From positions 1 through 64,000 of IMG/VR virus record IMGVR_UViG_3300020183_004379: DNA of 64,000 bases; one strand, 5' to 3'. Both the position numbers and the translations under genes were made by a program. The DNA is from a virus. The notes below the pieces were generated by a model that did not search any database, had not been told where the DNA came from, and worked only from the letters and a program-made list of their open reading frames with translations. Below, piece after piece: positions 33,867 through 41,462 of this stretch. Each line of letters opens with the position of its first letter. Position 1 is the first letter of the stretch.

Positions 33867-34090
33867 TCTTCAACTCCCATTTGTGCCCTAATGCGATTAT
33901 ATGCCATTGCTATTCCTGCTTGAAATCCTTTATCAAAATCATCTTCGTTACCTAACCCATCCCCTTGTTTGATAATTGACATACATTCCCTAACAATCAA
34001 CTCGGCGAACTTTTCTGAGTTAAACCAAGAAGGGCCATACTGTCGAGGTTCCCAACATTGGGATTCAAGTTCTTTAATTCGTTCGTTCAT
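33863..34090 (-). CDS. Small phage protein with EKFAELIVRECxxI motif, 75 aa
   Basis: 75 aa: MNERIKELESQC, then FNSEKFAELIVRECMSII, and a C-terminal GVEE. The next gene downstream of the same operon order (34087) has the same KFAELIV.EC..I core and GVEE end, so they are tandem paralogs. This small family is frequent in myoviruses; its function is not known to me. Confidence 0.7.
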   Translation of the reverse strand: MNERIKELESQCWEPRQYGPSWFNSEKFAELIVRECMSIIKQGDGLGNEDDFDKGFQAGIAMAYNRIRAQMGVEE

Positions 34091-34290
34091 TCTTCAACTC
34101 CGAAATGTTGTTTGATCTTGTCGCTGGGGTAGTTCTCACCATTGTCTTCGTTATTCACCCAATCATCGGCGATCCTAGAACACTCCCCGACGATCAACTC
34201 GGCAAACTTTTCTTGTATTTGCGGATTGATATCAGGATAGTGTGATCCACCTGCTTGTAACTGTAATTTTCTCAACAACTCTTTGTTCAT
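34087..34290 (-). CDS. Small phage protein with EKFAELIVGECxxI motif, 67 aa
   Basis: 67 aa; paralog of the 75-aa neighbour (IQEKFAELIVGECSRI, ending HFGVEE). ATGA overlaps join it to the RNase H gene upstream and to its paralog downstream, so all three are probably co-translated. Confidence 0.7.
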   Translation of the reverse strand: MNKELLRKLQLQAGGSHYPDINPQIQEKFAELIVGECSRIADDWVNNEDNGENYPSDKIKQHFGVEE

Positions 34291-35282
34291 GTTTTCTCCG
34301 GATAGCCAGCATTCAAAAAGTCTACATACCGCTGTGCCTGGTCACCAATTTTTACAAGATTGTGTTTACCGCAAAACTTCATGAACTTAACTCCAATCTG
34401 TGGAATAGTTTTTGTCACAGAATTGATAGCAATGGTTTCTGCCATCCAACTCTTCACATGATTAGGTTGCGCAGTAAGATCAATCAAGGTGCGATTGCGT
34501 TCGTAATCATCCAACACGCGATGTTCAATTTCATTATGGTCAACCCAGCGTTGCAACATGAGATTGTTCCAATTGAAACCTTTACGGTCCATGTCGGCAA
34601 ATGCTTCTTGCAGGCCTACTTTGTTCTTGCTGCCTTTTACTCGCACACCTGGATAGGCCGAAAACACATTGTCACTCACATCACCACGCATGCACTTCTC
34701 AAACAGCAGCCATTTTGGATCAGGAATAACCTTGGGTTCCTTGGTCTTCTTGTCTATCACACGCCGGCCTTTGTAGTCAAAGATGCCTTCCGGTGTGTGA
34801 AGTTCGTCCGACACTCCATTGTACTGTGTGACATTGTCTGCTAACAGTTGATAGTAGTCTGTGTCGCTGCTCACAATCACATGATTGTCTGCGGGATGAC
34901 TTTGTATCCAGCCTGCCACAAGATCATCTGCTTCAAGGTTCTCGTGACGCAAGACTGTGCAGTTGGACTTTTCGTAGAAGAATGTTTTGAGATCGTCAAA
35001 GGCCTGCCAAAATGCACGATCTTCTTCTAGTTCGGCATCGGTGAGTGCCGCACGAGCCACAGCACGATTTTTCTTGTAGGGAGTGTAGTAGTCCTTGCGC
35101 CAGCTTCTACCCTCAAGGCAGATAACCACATGATTGGCCTTTTGATCACGCCAGGCCTTGTAGATACTGGATAAAGTCACATGAATAGCAAAGCCTACTT
35201 TTTCTTCCAGTGTGCTGGCTCTATGGGCTGCATGGCGAGCCCGAAAGAATGTGTTAGCAGTATCGACAATCAAGTAGTTCAT
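34287..35282 (-). CDS. T4-type RNase H / 5'-3' nuclease (FEN family)
   Basis: 331 aa. LIVDTANTFFRARHAA gives the first catalytic aspartate; LEADDLVAGW and SSDTDYYQLL are the acidic clusters of the FEN/5'-3' exonuclease family, and RGDVSDNV the following metal-binding segment. In T4 this enzyme removes RNA primers from Okazaki fragments. It has a promoter whose -10 box ends 6 bases before the ATG, so the message may lack a leader. It leads the small genes down to 32.3 kb. Confidence 0.88.
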   Translation of the reverse strand: MNYLIVDTANTFFRARHAAHRASTLEEKVGFAIHVTLSSIYKAWRDQKANHVVICLEGRSWRKDYYTPYKKNRAVARAALTDAELEEDRAFWQAFDDLKTFFYEKSNCTVLRHENLEADDLVAGWIQSHPADNHVIVSSDTDYYQLLADNVTQYNGVSDELHTPEGIFDYKGRRVIDKKTKEPKVIPDPKWLLFEKCMRGDVSDNVFSAYPGVRVKGSKNKVGLQEAFADMDRKGFNWNNLMLQRWVDHNEIEHRVLDDYERNRTLIDLTAQPNHVKSWMAETIAINSVTKTIPQIGVKFMKFCGKHNLVKIGDQAQRYVDFLNAGYPEKT

Positions 35283-35288
35283 GGAGTA

Positions 35289-35317
35289 ATAATAGCACTT
35301 TATTTATTCCATGTCAA
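35289..35317 (-). promoter_or_regulatory. Sigma70-like promoter (TTGACA, 17, TATTAT)
   Basis: TTGACA (35317-35312), 17 bases, TATTAT (35294-35289), 6 bases before the RNase H ATG. There is no Shine-Dalgarno sequence between. Confidence 0.65.
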
Positions 35318-35332
35318 CCACTAAATTTGGAG

Positions 35333-35746
35333 TCAGCTCACTTCGGTCCTGCCGTTGCCCAAATCTTTGCGTTGCAGTGTGAGTCTATCTTCTCTGGGCT
35401 GATTGGCTTCCCACTGTTCGAAATTTTCCATGACCACATTTCGGCAAATGTCCTGGAACCAGCGGTCCACAATTTGGGCATCATCGTTGCCTGTGTAACC
35501 TGCTCTTACAAGTTTAGCAACAAAATATTCGTTCCAGTCCAGTTCAAATGCTCCGTTGCCGGGATTGGTGTCGTCCAATTCAACACCAATCACAGCCACA
35601 TAAGGCTCTTTCTTTCTTGTGGCCACAGCCTTGGGATCTCTGGCTTTGGCCGTTACCTTGAGTGGAATAGTTTTGGCAACAACTTTCTTGGTATCTTTTT
35701 TGGGTGCTGCTTTTTTTGCAGCACCTGTTTTCTTAGCAGTGGCCAT
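35333..35746 (-). CDS. Protein with histone H1-like Ala/Lys N-terminal tail, 137 aa
   Basis: The start is the ATG at 35746. Residues 1-45 are Ala/Lys/Thr-rich (MATAKKTGAAKKAAPKKDT), like the tails of bacterial H1-like DNA-binding proteins. Residues 50-137 form an acidic folded part (VAVIGVELDDTNPGNGAFEL, WNEYFVAKLVRAGY). Tail suggests DNA binding or packaging with DNA. It sits 3 bases after queE. Function inferred from composition only. Confidence 0.6.
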   Translation of the reverse strand: MATAKKTGAAKKAAPKKDTKKVVAKTIPLKVTAKARDPKAVATRKKEPYVAVIGVELDDTNPGNGAFELDWNEYFVAKLVRAGYTGNDDAQIVDRWFQDICRNVVMENFEQWEANQPREDRLTLQRKDLGNGRTEVS

Positions 35747-35748
35747 GT

Positions 35749-36645
35749 TTATTTGCCCCAGCCATTGCCCCACAAGTCTACATGCAGACGTGGGCTGTAA
35801 TTATAGCCTAGATTCAATGCAAATTCGGCAATGTCTTTTTTATGAACATCGTATAACTCGGTAGTGCCGCCAACTGGCATAATATAAACTTGTCCCATAA
35901 ACCCAGCATTACGGTACTCATTTACAGCTCGCTCAACTTCTAACATTGCGTCATGTGTGCCTACAACAAATTTTAAGTATGTCATTCCAAACTGCTGATA
36001 TTCAGTGATAATTTCTGGTTTGATAGCATCCTGCCATTTTTCACCACTACCACTTAGCTTAGGACTAACAGAAAATTGCATCTCTCTCCAACGACCAATG
36101 TATTGTTGGTGATCGTCTTCGGTGGTACCACGCCAAACAGTATGCCATTGCTCGATATATGCTTTGAACTCTTCGTCAAGATGTTGTGTTCCATTTGTTT
36201 CAAAAGTAATATAATCTAGATCGATCATTCTAGGATGTTCTAATAGGTCTGGGTATGCACGTTGCCAACCCAGCAGTGGCTCACCGCCTGTGATCACCAG
36301 ATGTACAGGATTGCCTGAATACTGATGCCAACGATTGTTTGGTGTTAGTTCCAACATTCTCTCAACAACGGCGTCGGTTTCTAGCATGGGACTGAGATCT
36401 TTGAATCGTGGATCCCAGCTGGCATAGCTATCGCAACCTGTATGCACAAGGGGCAAGCTGTTAAATGTTTTATACTTGCTGGGGTCTACGGCATCACGCT
36501 CAATACTAATTTCTCCATGCGGCATGCCAAATCCACCGCATGTAAAGTTGCAACCAAACGTGCGTAAGAACACGCTAGGCACACCAACATAACGACCTTC
36601 GCCCTGCAGGCTATAAAATATTTCACTGATTTTGATTTTGCTCAT
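35749..36645 (-). CDS. queE: 7-carboxy-7-deazaguanine synthase (QueE-like radical SAM)
   Basis: 298 aa. EIFYSLQGEGRYVGVPSVFL is the QueE signature; LVITGGEPLL the SAM-binding motif; FETNGT and the end LHVDLWGN complete the family. It turns CPH4 into CDG in deazaguanine synthesis. The cluster cysteines are unusual: C32-x3-C36, then a 34-residue insertion before C71 (GCDSYASW). FolE, QueD and a DpdA-like protein are encoded nearby. It overlaps the epimerase upstream by 4 bases. Confidence 0.9.
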   Translation of the reverse strand: MSKIKISEIFYSLQGEGRYVGVPSVFLRTFGCNFTCGGFGMPHGEISIERDAVDPSKYKTFNSLPLVHTGCDSYASWDPRFKDLSPMLETDAVVERMLELTPNNRWHQYSGNPVHLVITGGEPLLGWQRAYPDLLEHPRMIDLDYITFETNGTQHLDEEFKAYIEQWHTVWRGTTEDDHQQYIGRWREMQFSVSPKLSGSGEKWQDAIKPEIITEYQQFGMTYLKFVVGTHDAMLEVERAVNEYRNAGFMGQVYIMPVGGTTELYDVHKKDIAEFALNLGYNYSPRLHVDLWGNGWGK

Positions 36646-37508
36646 TTTATTTCCTCAAGTATCTTATTATACAATGTTTCAAAGTTGGCGTCAAGCCATT
36701 GCTCTACTGACAGTGGATTCCAATCTGGTAACACTGATAATAGTTTATTTAGATTGGCACGACTCTCCCATTGATATTTTTCAATCATGTGATCTGGCAT
36801 GGGAGTCACATACACCTGCACAGATTCTATACCAAACTGCTTTTGCACCATTCGTGCTATGTCTTCGAAAGTCAGTTGTTGCCCGGTACCAATGTTATAC
36901 ACGCCACTCACACCAAGATCTTTGAGACGCAGCATGGCATGGATGCAATCGTCCACGCTGATAAAATCTCTTGAGCCTAGTTTGCCATTGTGATGCCAAA
37001 CCATGAGTTTGCGTGTTGTGGCAGCACTTTCGATGTATCTACGCACAGGACTAGGTTGATTTTTATGCCCTTCATTGCGACCATACACATTGAAGAATCG
37101 CATGCCCTGCACAGGCACTTTGAACCGTTGCTCGGCACACCACATGTCAATGGTAATTTTGCTCACACCATAAGGATGCTGTGGTTGGAATGGTCCCCAC
37201 TCAGGACTGTTGCTCCATGGACCATACACACTGGCACTTGATGCATAGGTAATGCCGCATCCATGCTGTTCAGCAAAACGAACCCAGGCCTGTGTGTCTT
37301 GGATATTTTTCCTTACCAGCGCATCCCAGTCAAACACATTGGTTTCACTGATAGCACCCATATGAAATATCCATTCAATGGGTTCGGTAGCAGTCCAGGT
37401 CTTGCCGCGGTCTGCCCAATCAAGCGAATGAACTGTGTGTCCTTGATCTATTAGATGCTTCTTTAGCTCGCTACCAATAAAGCCTCTATCGCCTGTAACA
37501 ATTATCAT
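36642..37508 (-). CDS. HldD-like NAD-dependent sugar epimerase
   Basis: 288 aa. GDRGFIGSEL is the NAD-binding motif; SSASVYG and YGVSK give the catalytic residues; FFNVYGRNEGHKNQ closely matches the ADP-heptose 6-epimerase (HldD/RfaD) type. A cytidylyltransferase-like protein that could activate a heptose or polyol is encoded 1 kb upstream. Likely role: making a nucleotide-sugar for surface glycan or fibre modification. Substrate uncertain. Confidence 0.8.
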   Translation of the reverse strand: MIIVTGDRGFIGSELKKHLIDQGHTVHSLDWADRGKTWTATEPIEWIFHMGAISETNVFDWDALVRKNIQDTQAWVRFAEQHGCGITYASSASVYGPWSNSPEWGPFQPQHPYGVSKITIDMWCAEQRFKVPVQGMRFFNVYGRNEGHKNQPSPVRRYIESAATTRKLMVWHHNGKLGSRDFISVDDCIHAMLRLKDLGVSGVYNIGTGQQLTFEDIARMVQKQFGIESVQVYVTPMPDHMIEKYQWESRANLNKLLSVLPDWNPLSVEQWLDANFETLYNKILEEIK

Positions 37509-37948
37509 CAGTCTATGTCTCCGCCTTCGCTGTCACCAACTAATGCTGCGTCTGGCGTTGGTGTCTTTCTATAGTTGCCCTTGCCCGGAATAGTATTGCG
37601 TACACCGCCCACCGGGTCCGGTACATCGCCTTTTCTACGGGGTATAAGATGGATATGAGGCCATGGCACAGTTTGTCCCGCAGCTTCGCCATAATTAAAT
37701 CCAATGTTGAAACCATCCCATTCTCCTGAATCTACCATGCGTTTGCCATAATCAAATGCATCTTCAAAGGCTTCTTTGAGTATGCTGGTACTATTATACT
37801 GCGGAACAAACAGCAAGTGTCCTGGCGTACAGGGGTATTTGTCGTTGAATACTGCTATGTGGAAGTCTTTTCTTACAGTGTCATCCCATGGAGCATTGCT
37901 GTCTTCAATATGATCTGGCCCATTAAATATGCGTTTGTATATGGTCAT
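37508..37948 (-). CDS. HIT-family nucleotide hydrolase/transferase
   Basis: 146 aa. The motif GQTVPWPHIHLIPRRKGD corresponds to the HIT triad HxHxH but has Trp at the first position; the nucleophile (second His) and third His are kept. FNIGFNYGEAAG precedes it as in Ap4A-type HIT proteins. Expected chemistry: hydrolysis or phosphorolysis of dinucleoside polyphosphates or nucleoside phosphoramidates. It abuts the epimerase by one base. Confidence 0.8.
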   Translation of the reverse strand: MTIYKRIFNGPDHIEDSNAPWDDTVRKDFHIAVFNDKYPCTPGHLLFVPQYNSTSILKEAFEDAFDYGKRMVDSGEWDGFNIGFNYGEAAGQTVPWPHIHLIPRRKGDVPDPVGGVRNTIPGKGNYRKTPTPDAALVGDSEGGDID

Positions 37949-37950
37949 GA

Positions 37951-38496
37951 TTATCCTTCGTAGATGGCACTGTTGCCAGCGTGTTCAAACACTTCAACAC
38001 TAATTAATTTAACTCTTTGGTGATCGTCGCCTAGCAAGTTTTGGTATTTGTTGGTTGGATCAGCAGCTAGCCATTGTGCAACATATTTGTAAACAAATTC
38101 TGAAAATGCCTCGCATCCCACAGCAGGAACAATTCGCAAATCAATTACACCTTGATTATGGTATGGGTTTTTCTGAACTTCATCTGGGTTGCCATCAACC
38201 TCGGCCATGCGACTCCACCCTGCCATTTGTTTGAAACGATCCAGTAGCGGATCATCTTCAGCGATAACGGTGGTATGATCAAACTGTGTGTCCAGCCAAG
38301 TCTTGATTTCTTTGAGTCCGCCAAAGTCTTGAACCCAATTGCGTTCGTCCAGTTGTTCGGCTTCAAACACAAAACGGAAACCTAAACTGTAGCCATGCAT
38401 GAGACTGCAATGGCTGTGAGTGGCCTGCCACTGTCTGAAACAGCATGAATAGCCGCGATCGTTGCCGTATGTTTTTGTTGAAAAATGTCTTGCCAT
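37951..38496 (-). CDS. queD: 6-carboxy-tetrahydropterin synthase-like protein (QueD)
   Basis: 181 aa, T-fold. The zinc region is QATHSHCSLMHGYSLGF: the usual HGH is HGY here, a variant I recall in cyanophage homologs. VQDFGGLKEIK, FDHTTVI and VEVFEHAGNSAIY are the other QueD motifs (catalytic Asp/His and terminal Glu). It would make CPH4 from dihydroneopterin triphosphate, between FolE and QueE. A possible promoter and AGGAG site lie ahead. Confidence 0.82.
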   Translation of the reverse strand: MARHFSTKTYGNDRGYSCCFRQWQATHSHCSLMHGYSLGFRFVFEAEQLDERNWVQDFGGLKEIKTWLDTQFDHTTVIAEDDPLLDRFKQMAGWSRMAEVDGNPDEVQKNPYHNQGVIDLRIVPAVGCEAFSEFVYKYVAQWLAADPTNKYQNLLGDDHQRVKLISVEVFEHAGNSAIYEG

Positions 38497-38515
38497 GGTA
38501 CTTCTCCTATGTTAA

Positions 38516-38544
38516 AGTTTAGCATAGGCGGCAGAGTTTGTAAA
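38516..38544 (-). promoter_or_regulatory. Possible sigma70-like promoter (TTTACA, 17, TAAACT)
   Basis: TTTACA (38544-38539), 17 bases, TAAACT (38521-38516), before queD. Spacing is ideal but the -10 box has two mismatches. Confidence 0.4.
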
Positions 38545-38572
38545 GCGGGATGACGCCGAAAGACCGCTGGTT

Positions 38573-39070
38573 TTATTTCTCGCTTGGACCTTTGCGGTCA
38601 TCTGGAATACTGTCAAACGCTCCTTCTTTGGCCAATTTGCTTTTGATTTCTTCAGCACTGGCCACTCGTTGGCGTAATTCACTGGAACTGAAACTGTGGT
38701 CACGGCCATTAAAGAACAAGTCAATGCCACGCTTGTGACAAATTTCTCGCCCTGTGAACTCTTTGCCTTCGTATTCTACTCCTAGAATACGCACATCAAT
38801 TGGCAGTATCAGCAGCAGATCCTCTAGATCCTTTTCAGTATTGTACACCCAAACCTCATCAACATACTTACAGGCAACAAGTTGCAGTTGCCGTTCCACA
38901 ATACTCTGCACAGGTTTGTTCTTGCTAGGACGATCCAGTGTTGGATCATTCTGCAAAGCGCAGATAAGATATTCACAATGTTCTTTTGCTTCTTTCAACA
39001 TAGCCACATGCCCTGCATGTAGTAAATCAAATGTGCTTGCGGTAAATCCTATTTTTTTGCCATTAATCAT
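38573..39070 (-). CDS. Cytidylyltransferase-family nucleotidyltransferase
   Basis: 165 aa from the ATG at 39070 (ATGA overlap). GFTASTFDLLHAGHVAML has the HxGH motif (HAGH at residues 18-21) and NGRDHSFSSSELRQRV the ISSSxLR-like motif of the glycerol-3-phosphate cytidylyltransferase / HldE-C family. It would activate a polyol or sugar phosphate with CTP or ATP. With the HldD-like epimerase it could make an activated heptose; this is inference. Confidence 0.82.
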   Translation of the reverse strand: MINGKKIGFTASTFDLLHAGHVAMLKEAKEHCEYLICALQNDPTLDRPSKNKPVQSIVERQLQLVACKYVDEVWVYNTEKDLEDLLLILPIDVRILGVEYEGKEFTGREICHKRGIDLFFNGRDHSFSSSELRQRVASAEEIKSKLAKEGAFDSIPDDRKGPSEK

Positions 39071-39636
39071 TTTGCCCACCAATTCTCCCAAGGGAATTCA
39101 ATCCAGCAAGGGTTTTCATGTTTGTTAATAATTAGTCCTGCAAAGTCCACGCCTTTGAATTCGCTTGAATCATTGTCTACAACGGTGGCAAATTGAACAT
39201 TATGATGCCAGATATCGTTCCAGATTTCGTCGCGGGGCAAGCAACCAGACTCCCAATCGTCCTTGATCCATTGCAATGTGCGCCCAGTATCATTGATATC
39301 ATCTACAATTAAAATGTTTTTGCGAAGTTTGGGGTCAGTTACAGGTGTGTCTTGGGGTCTAGGAACAATGTCTGTAGGTACATAACCAAAGGCAGCCTCG
39401 GCCATCCACAAGTTGCTTTCTGGTCCCATATCGTTGTCACGAAAGCTAACGTCAAGAGTATGCAGCGGTACATCCAGATATTGACTTAGCAACACAGCTG
39501 GCACAAGACCGCCACGAGATATGCCAACAATGTAGTCAGGTTGGAAATGAAATTTGTGCATCTGTCTTATGATACTGTGGATGTAACCATTTAACTGTTC
39601 ATAGCTGATGGTAACAATTTTGTTAGGAGTTGTCAT
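39067..39636 (-). CDS. Phosphoribosyltransferase (purine type)
   Basis: 189 aa. ILIVDDINDTGRTL is the PRPP-binding motif of type I phosphoribosyltransferases; DYIVGISRGGLVPAVLLSQY is the upstream PRPP loop. Similar to hypoxanthine/xanthine salvage enzymes. It probably salvages purine bases to nucleotides for phage DNA synthesis. It overlaps the nucleotidyltransferase by 4 bases. A 73-base gap (39637-39709) follows upstream without a clear element. Confidence 0.85.
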   Translation of the reverse strand: MTTPNKIVTISYEQLNGYIHSIIRQMHKFHFQPDYIVGISRGGLVPAVLLSQYLDVPLHTLDVSFRDNDMGPESNLWMAEAAFGYVPTDIVPRPQDTPVTDPKLRKNILIVDDINDTGRTLQWIKDDWESGCLPRDEIWNDIWHHNVQFATVVDNDSSEFKGVDFAGLIINKHENPCWIEFPWENWWAK

Positions 39637-39709
39637 ATTCTGGTACCTTTATGTCGTGATTGATAATTGCCTCGTAAAATTTACACATGAGCTGGCATAG
39701 GTATGGATC

Positions 39710-40183
39710 TTAAACGGCTTTAGTGCCCCCACGCCGGGCGAGATAACTTTCATTGTGTTCCCAATCTTTATTTGGATCTTTACCTACCAAAAATCCCCAT
39801 TCTCTTTTGTGTGGACCTGGCATGAACAAGGTCCAAGCAGTTACGCCATCCTTAAGTTCAATACGATGAAAGCTACCAGCCCGGCAACGGCGGAAATGGC
39901 CAGGACCACGCCAATGCCGTGTTTCACCGATCTTGGTACCTGAGTCATCAAACTCTGGTACCCATTCGTAATAACCTCCCGCAAGTATAAAAGTACAATA
40001 CGGCCATGGGTGATCATGTACATCGTCGAGATCTCCTTTAAGGAATTTATGTAAGAAAATATTGAATGGAAAACGATTGCGTTCTTTCAAGAATAGATAA
40101 TATCTTTCAAGATAGGGTTCGTCGCTAACTCTATCCATGATGATTCTCTTCCGTTTGAGTTTTTCTAGCAATTTAAGCAACAT
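39710..40183 (-). CDS. Cupin-like phage protein, 157 aa
   Basis: 157 aa from the ATG at 40183 (a TTG 12 bases earlier is possible). HDHPWPYCTFILAGGYYEW and FRRCRAGSFHRIEL carry histidines placed as in metal-binding cupins. Comparable small cupins occur in T4-like phages. Reaction unknown; sugar epimerase, oxygenase and binding roles are all possible. Confidence 0.6.
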   Translation of the reverse strand: MLLKLLEKLKRKRIIMDRVSDEPYLERYYLFLKERNRFPFNIFLHKFLKGDLDDVHDHPWPYCTFILAGGYYEWVPEFDDSGTKIGETRHWRGPGHFRRCRAGSFHRIELKDGVTAWTLFMPGPHKREWGFLVGKDPNKDWEHNESYLARRGGTKAV

Positions 40184-40195
40184 CGGATTGACCAA

Positions 40196-40432
40196 TCAAG
40201 TGGGTTTGGGAATGTATTTCTGATCTATCCCGGGTACTTCTATGCTCACACACCAAGAATTCATGTGCAGGTGTTCTTGCAATGGCGTGCGTGAATTCAT
40301 AGTGGTATTGATGTGTTGGTAACATGTTTTTCTATCTCGAAAATAGCCTTGGTATTGTATCAGCTCACATTTTTCAGCAGGTATGCTACACACGACTATT
40401 ACAGGTATAAACAAAGTTACTAGTTCAATCAT
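40196..40432 (-). CDS. Small protein with hydrophobic N-terminus, 78 aa
   Basis: 78 aa. Residues 1-17 (IELVTLFIPVIVVCSIPA) look like a signal or membrane anchor; the rest has three cysteines (positions about 23, 37 and 61), suggesting an exported protein with a disulfide. It overlaps the glycosylase gene by 8 bases. Function unknown. Confidence 0.55.
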   Translation of the reverse strand: MIELVTLFIPVIVVCSIPAEKCELIQYQGYFRDRKTCYQHINTTMNSRTPLQEHLHMNSWCVSIEVPGIDQKYIPKPT

Positions 40433-40850
40433 CGAATACTTCTTCTTCTAGATAACGTCTCAGTTCTTTGTCTGTAGGCTCAACTGAATAGTTCTGTTTG
40501 AAGAAAATCTCATATGAATCGGAACCATATTTGCCGATACCATACAGCATTGTAGCATCATTGCCATTCCAGGTCAAGTAGTCCTTACTCATTCTTAGCA
40601 ATCTTGTGTACCGTACATTGACCATGCCCAGAGGCTGTATAATACTTTTGACAAAATCTTCGTCAGCATTAATCAACACTTTAGGCCAAGGAAACCAATA
40701 CAAGAATTCGGGTAATACTTTTTTTACAGTTACGCGACTGGTTTGATTGAGCATGATAACCCCAATCATGTGTTCCCATGAGTTGCTGACCTGCTGTTGT
40801 ACCATGAGATCTGGTCTCATGGGCTGCAGACATTCAAGAAATTTTGACAT
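40425..40850 (-). CDS. HhH-GPD DNA glycosylase of the MBD4/MutY type
   Basis: 141 aa from ATG 40850. WEHMIGVIMLNQTSR, then MLYGIGKYGSDSYEIFF, where the helix-hairpin-helix is followed by the catalytic Asp of the GKYG.DSY motif known from MBD4. The protein is short and lacks the iron-sulfur cluster cysteines of MutY/Nth. MBD4 enzymes remove T or U opposite G. In this phage it may repair deaminated or mismatched bases in DNA that probably contains modified guanine. Confidence 0.78.
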   Translation of the reverse strand: MSKFLECLQPMRPDLMVQQQVSNSWEHMIGVIMLNQTSRVTVKKVLPEFLYWFPWPKVLINADEDFVKSIIQPLGMVNVRYTRLLRMSKDYLTWNGNDATMLYGIGKYGSDSYEIFFKQNYSVEPTDKELRRYLEEEVFDD

Positions 40851-41250
40851 CAACTGTGCCCACGCTAGAGCCTTTGTAGTTTGATTTTAACAGATCGTCC
40901 ACTCTTTCTGCAATGGTTTCCCCTGCCGAATTAGGGGGGTCAAAAGCATAACTAGTTGTGCTTTTTGCCATAGCACTGTTTTGAGCATGAGTAGAATCTT
41001 TTGTCTCAAGTTTTTCCAACCTCAGTTGCAGGTTTTTTACATCTTCAAACAGTCTGCGCATGGGTCCTTGCCACAGCTGGTAGCGACGGTCGCCGTGTGC
41101 ATTATGATTACGGGCCAGCGAGGCAATAACCATTAGGTGTTGCAGTGCCTTTTGCACACTGGGATCGTCACTGGTTAGTGCTTCATCAAACAATTCAATG
41201 AAAGATTCTAAATCAAAATCTGCAGAGTCTTTTTCTCTTTGAGCATTCAT
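40834..41250 (-). CDS. Unknown helical phage protein, 138 aa
   Basis: 138 aa from the ATG at 41250 (ATGA overlap). An N-terminal acidic helical domain, a coiled-coil-like stretch (LFEDVKNLQLRLEKLETK) and a C-terminal ETIAERVDDLLKSN. No domain recognised. Confidence 0.55.
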   Translation of the reverse strand: MNAQREKDSADFDLESFIELFDEALTSDDPSVQKALQHLMVIASLARNHNAHGDRRYQLWQGPMRRLFEDVKNLQLRLEKLETKDSTHAQNSAMAKSTTSYAFDPPNSAGETIAERVDDLLKSNYKGSSVGTVDVKIS

Positions 41251-41462
41251 TTTTGATTCTTCAAATTCCAATAGGTATTAAGTGTTTCAAGTTTGTCGCA
41301 ATGTTCACTCATCTTGCTCAATTCAGAATCAATGGCACTCATGATATCGGTATGGTCGTGAATAGCCATTGGGTTTTCCAACATCACTTCAATGTTGGTT
41401 TTGTGTTTTTCGATGCCTGCTTCAAGATGCGCCTGTGTTGCCTTAATAATATCTTTTTTCAT
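41247..41462 (-). CDS. Small helical phage protein, 71 aa
   Basis: 71 aa, all-helical, possibly a coiled-coil pair (KATQAHLEAGIEKHKTNIEV; SELSKMSEHCDKLETL). ATGA overlaps on both sides. Function unknown. Confidence 0.55.
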   Translation of the reverse strand: MKKDIIKATQAHLEAGIEKHKTNIEVMLENPMAIHDHTDIMSAIDSELSKMSEHCDKLETLNTYWNLKNQK

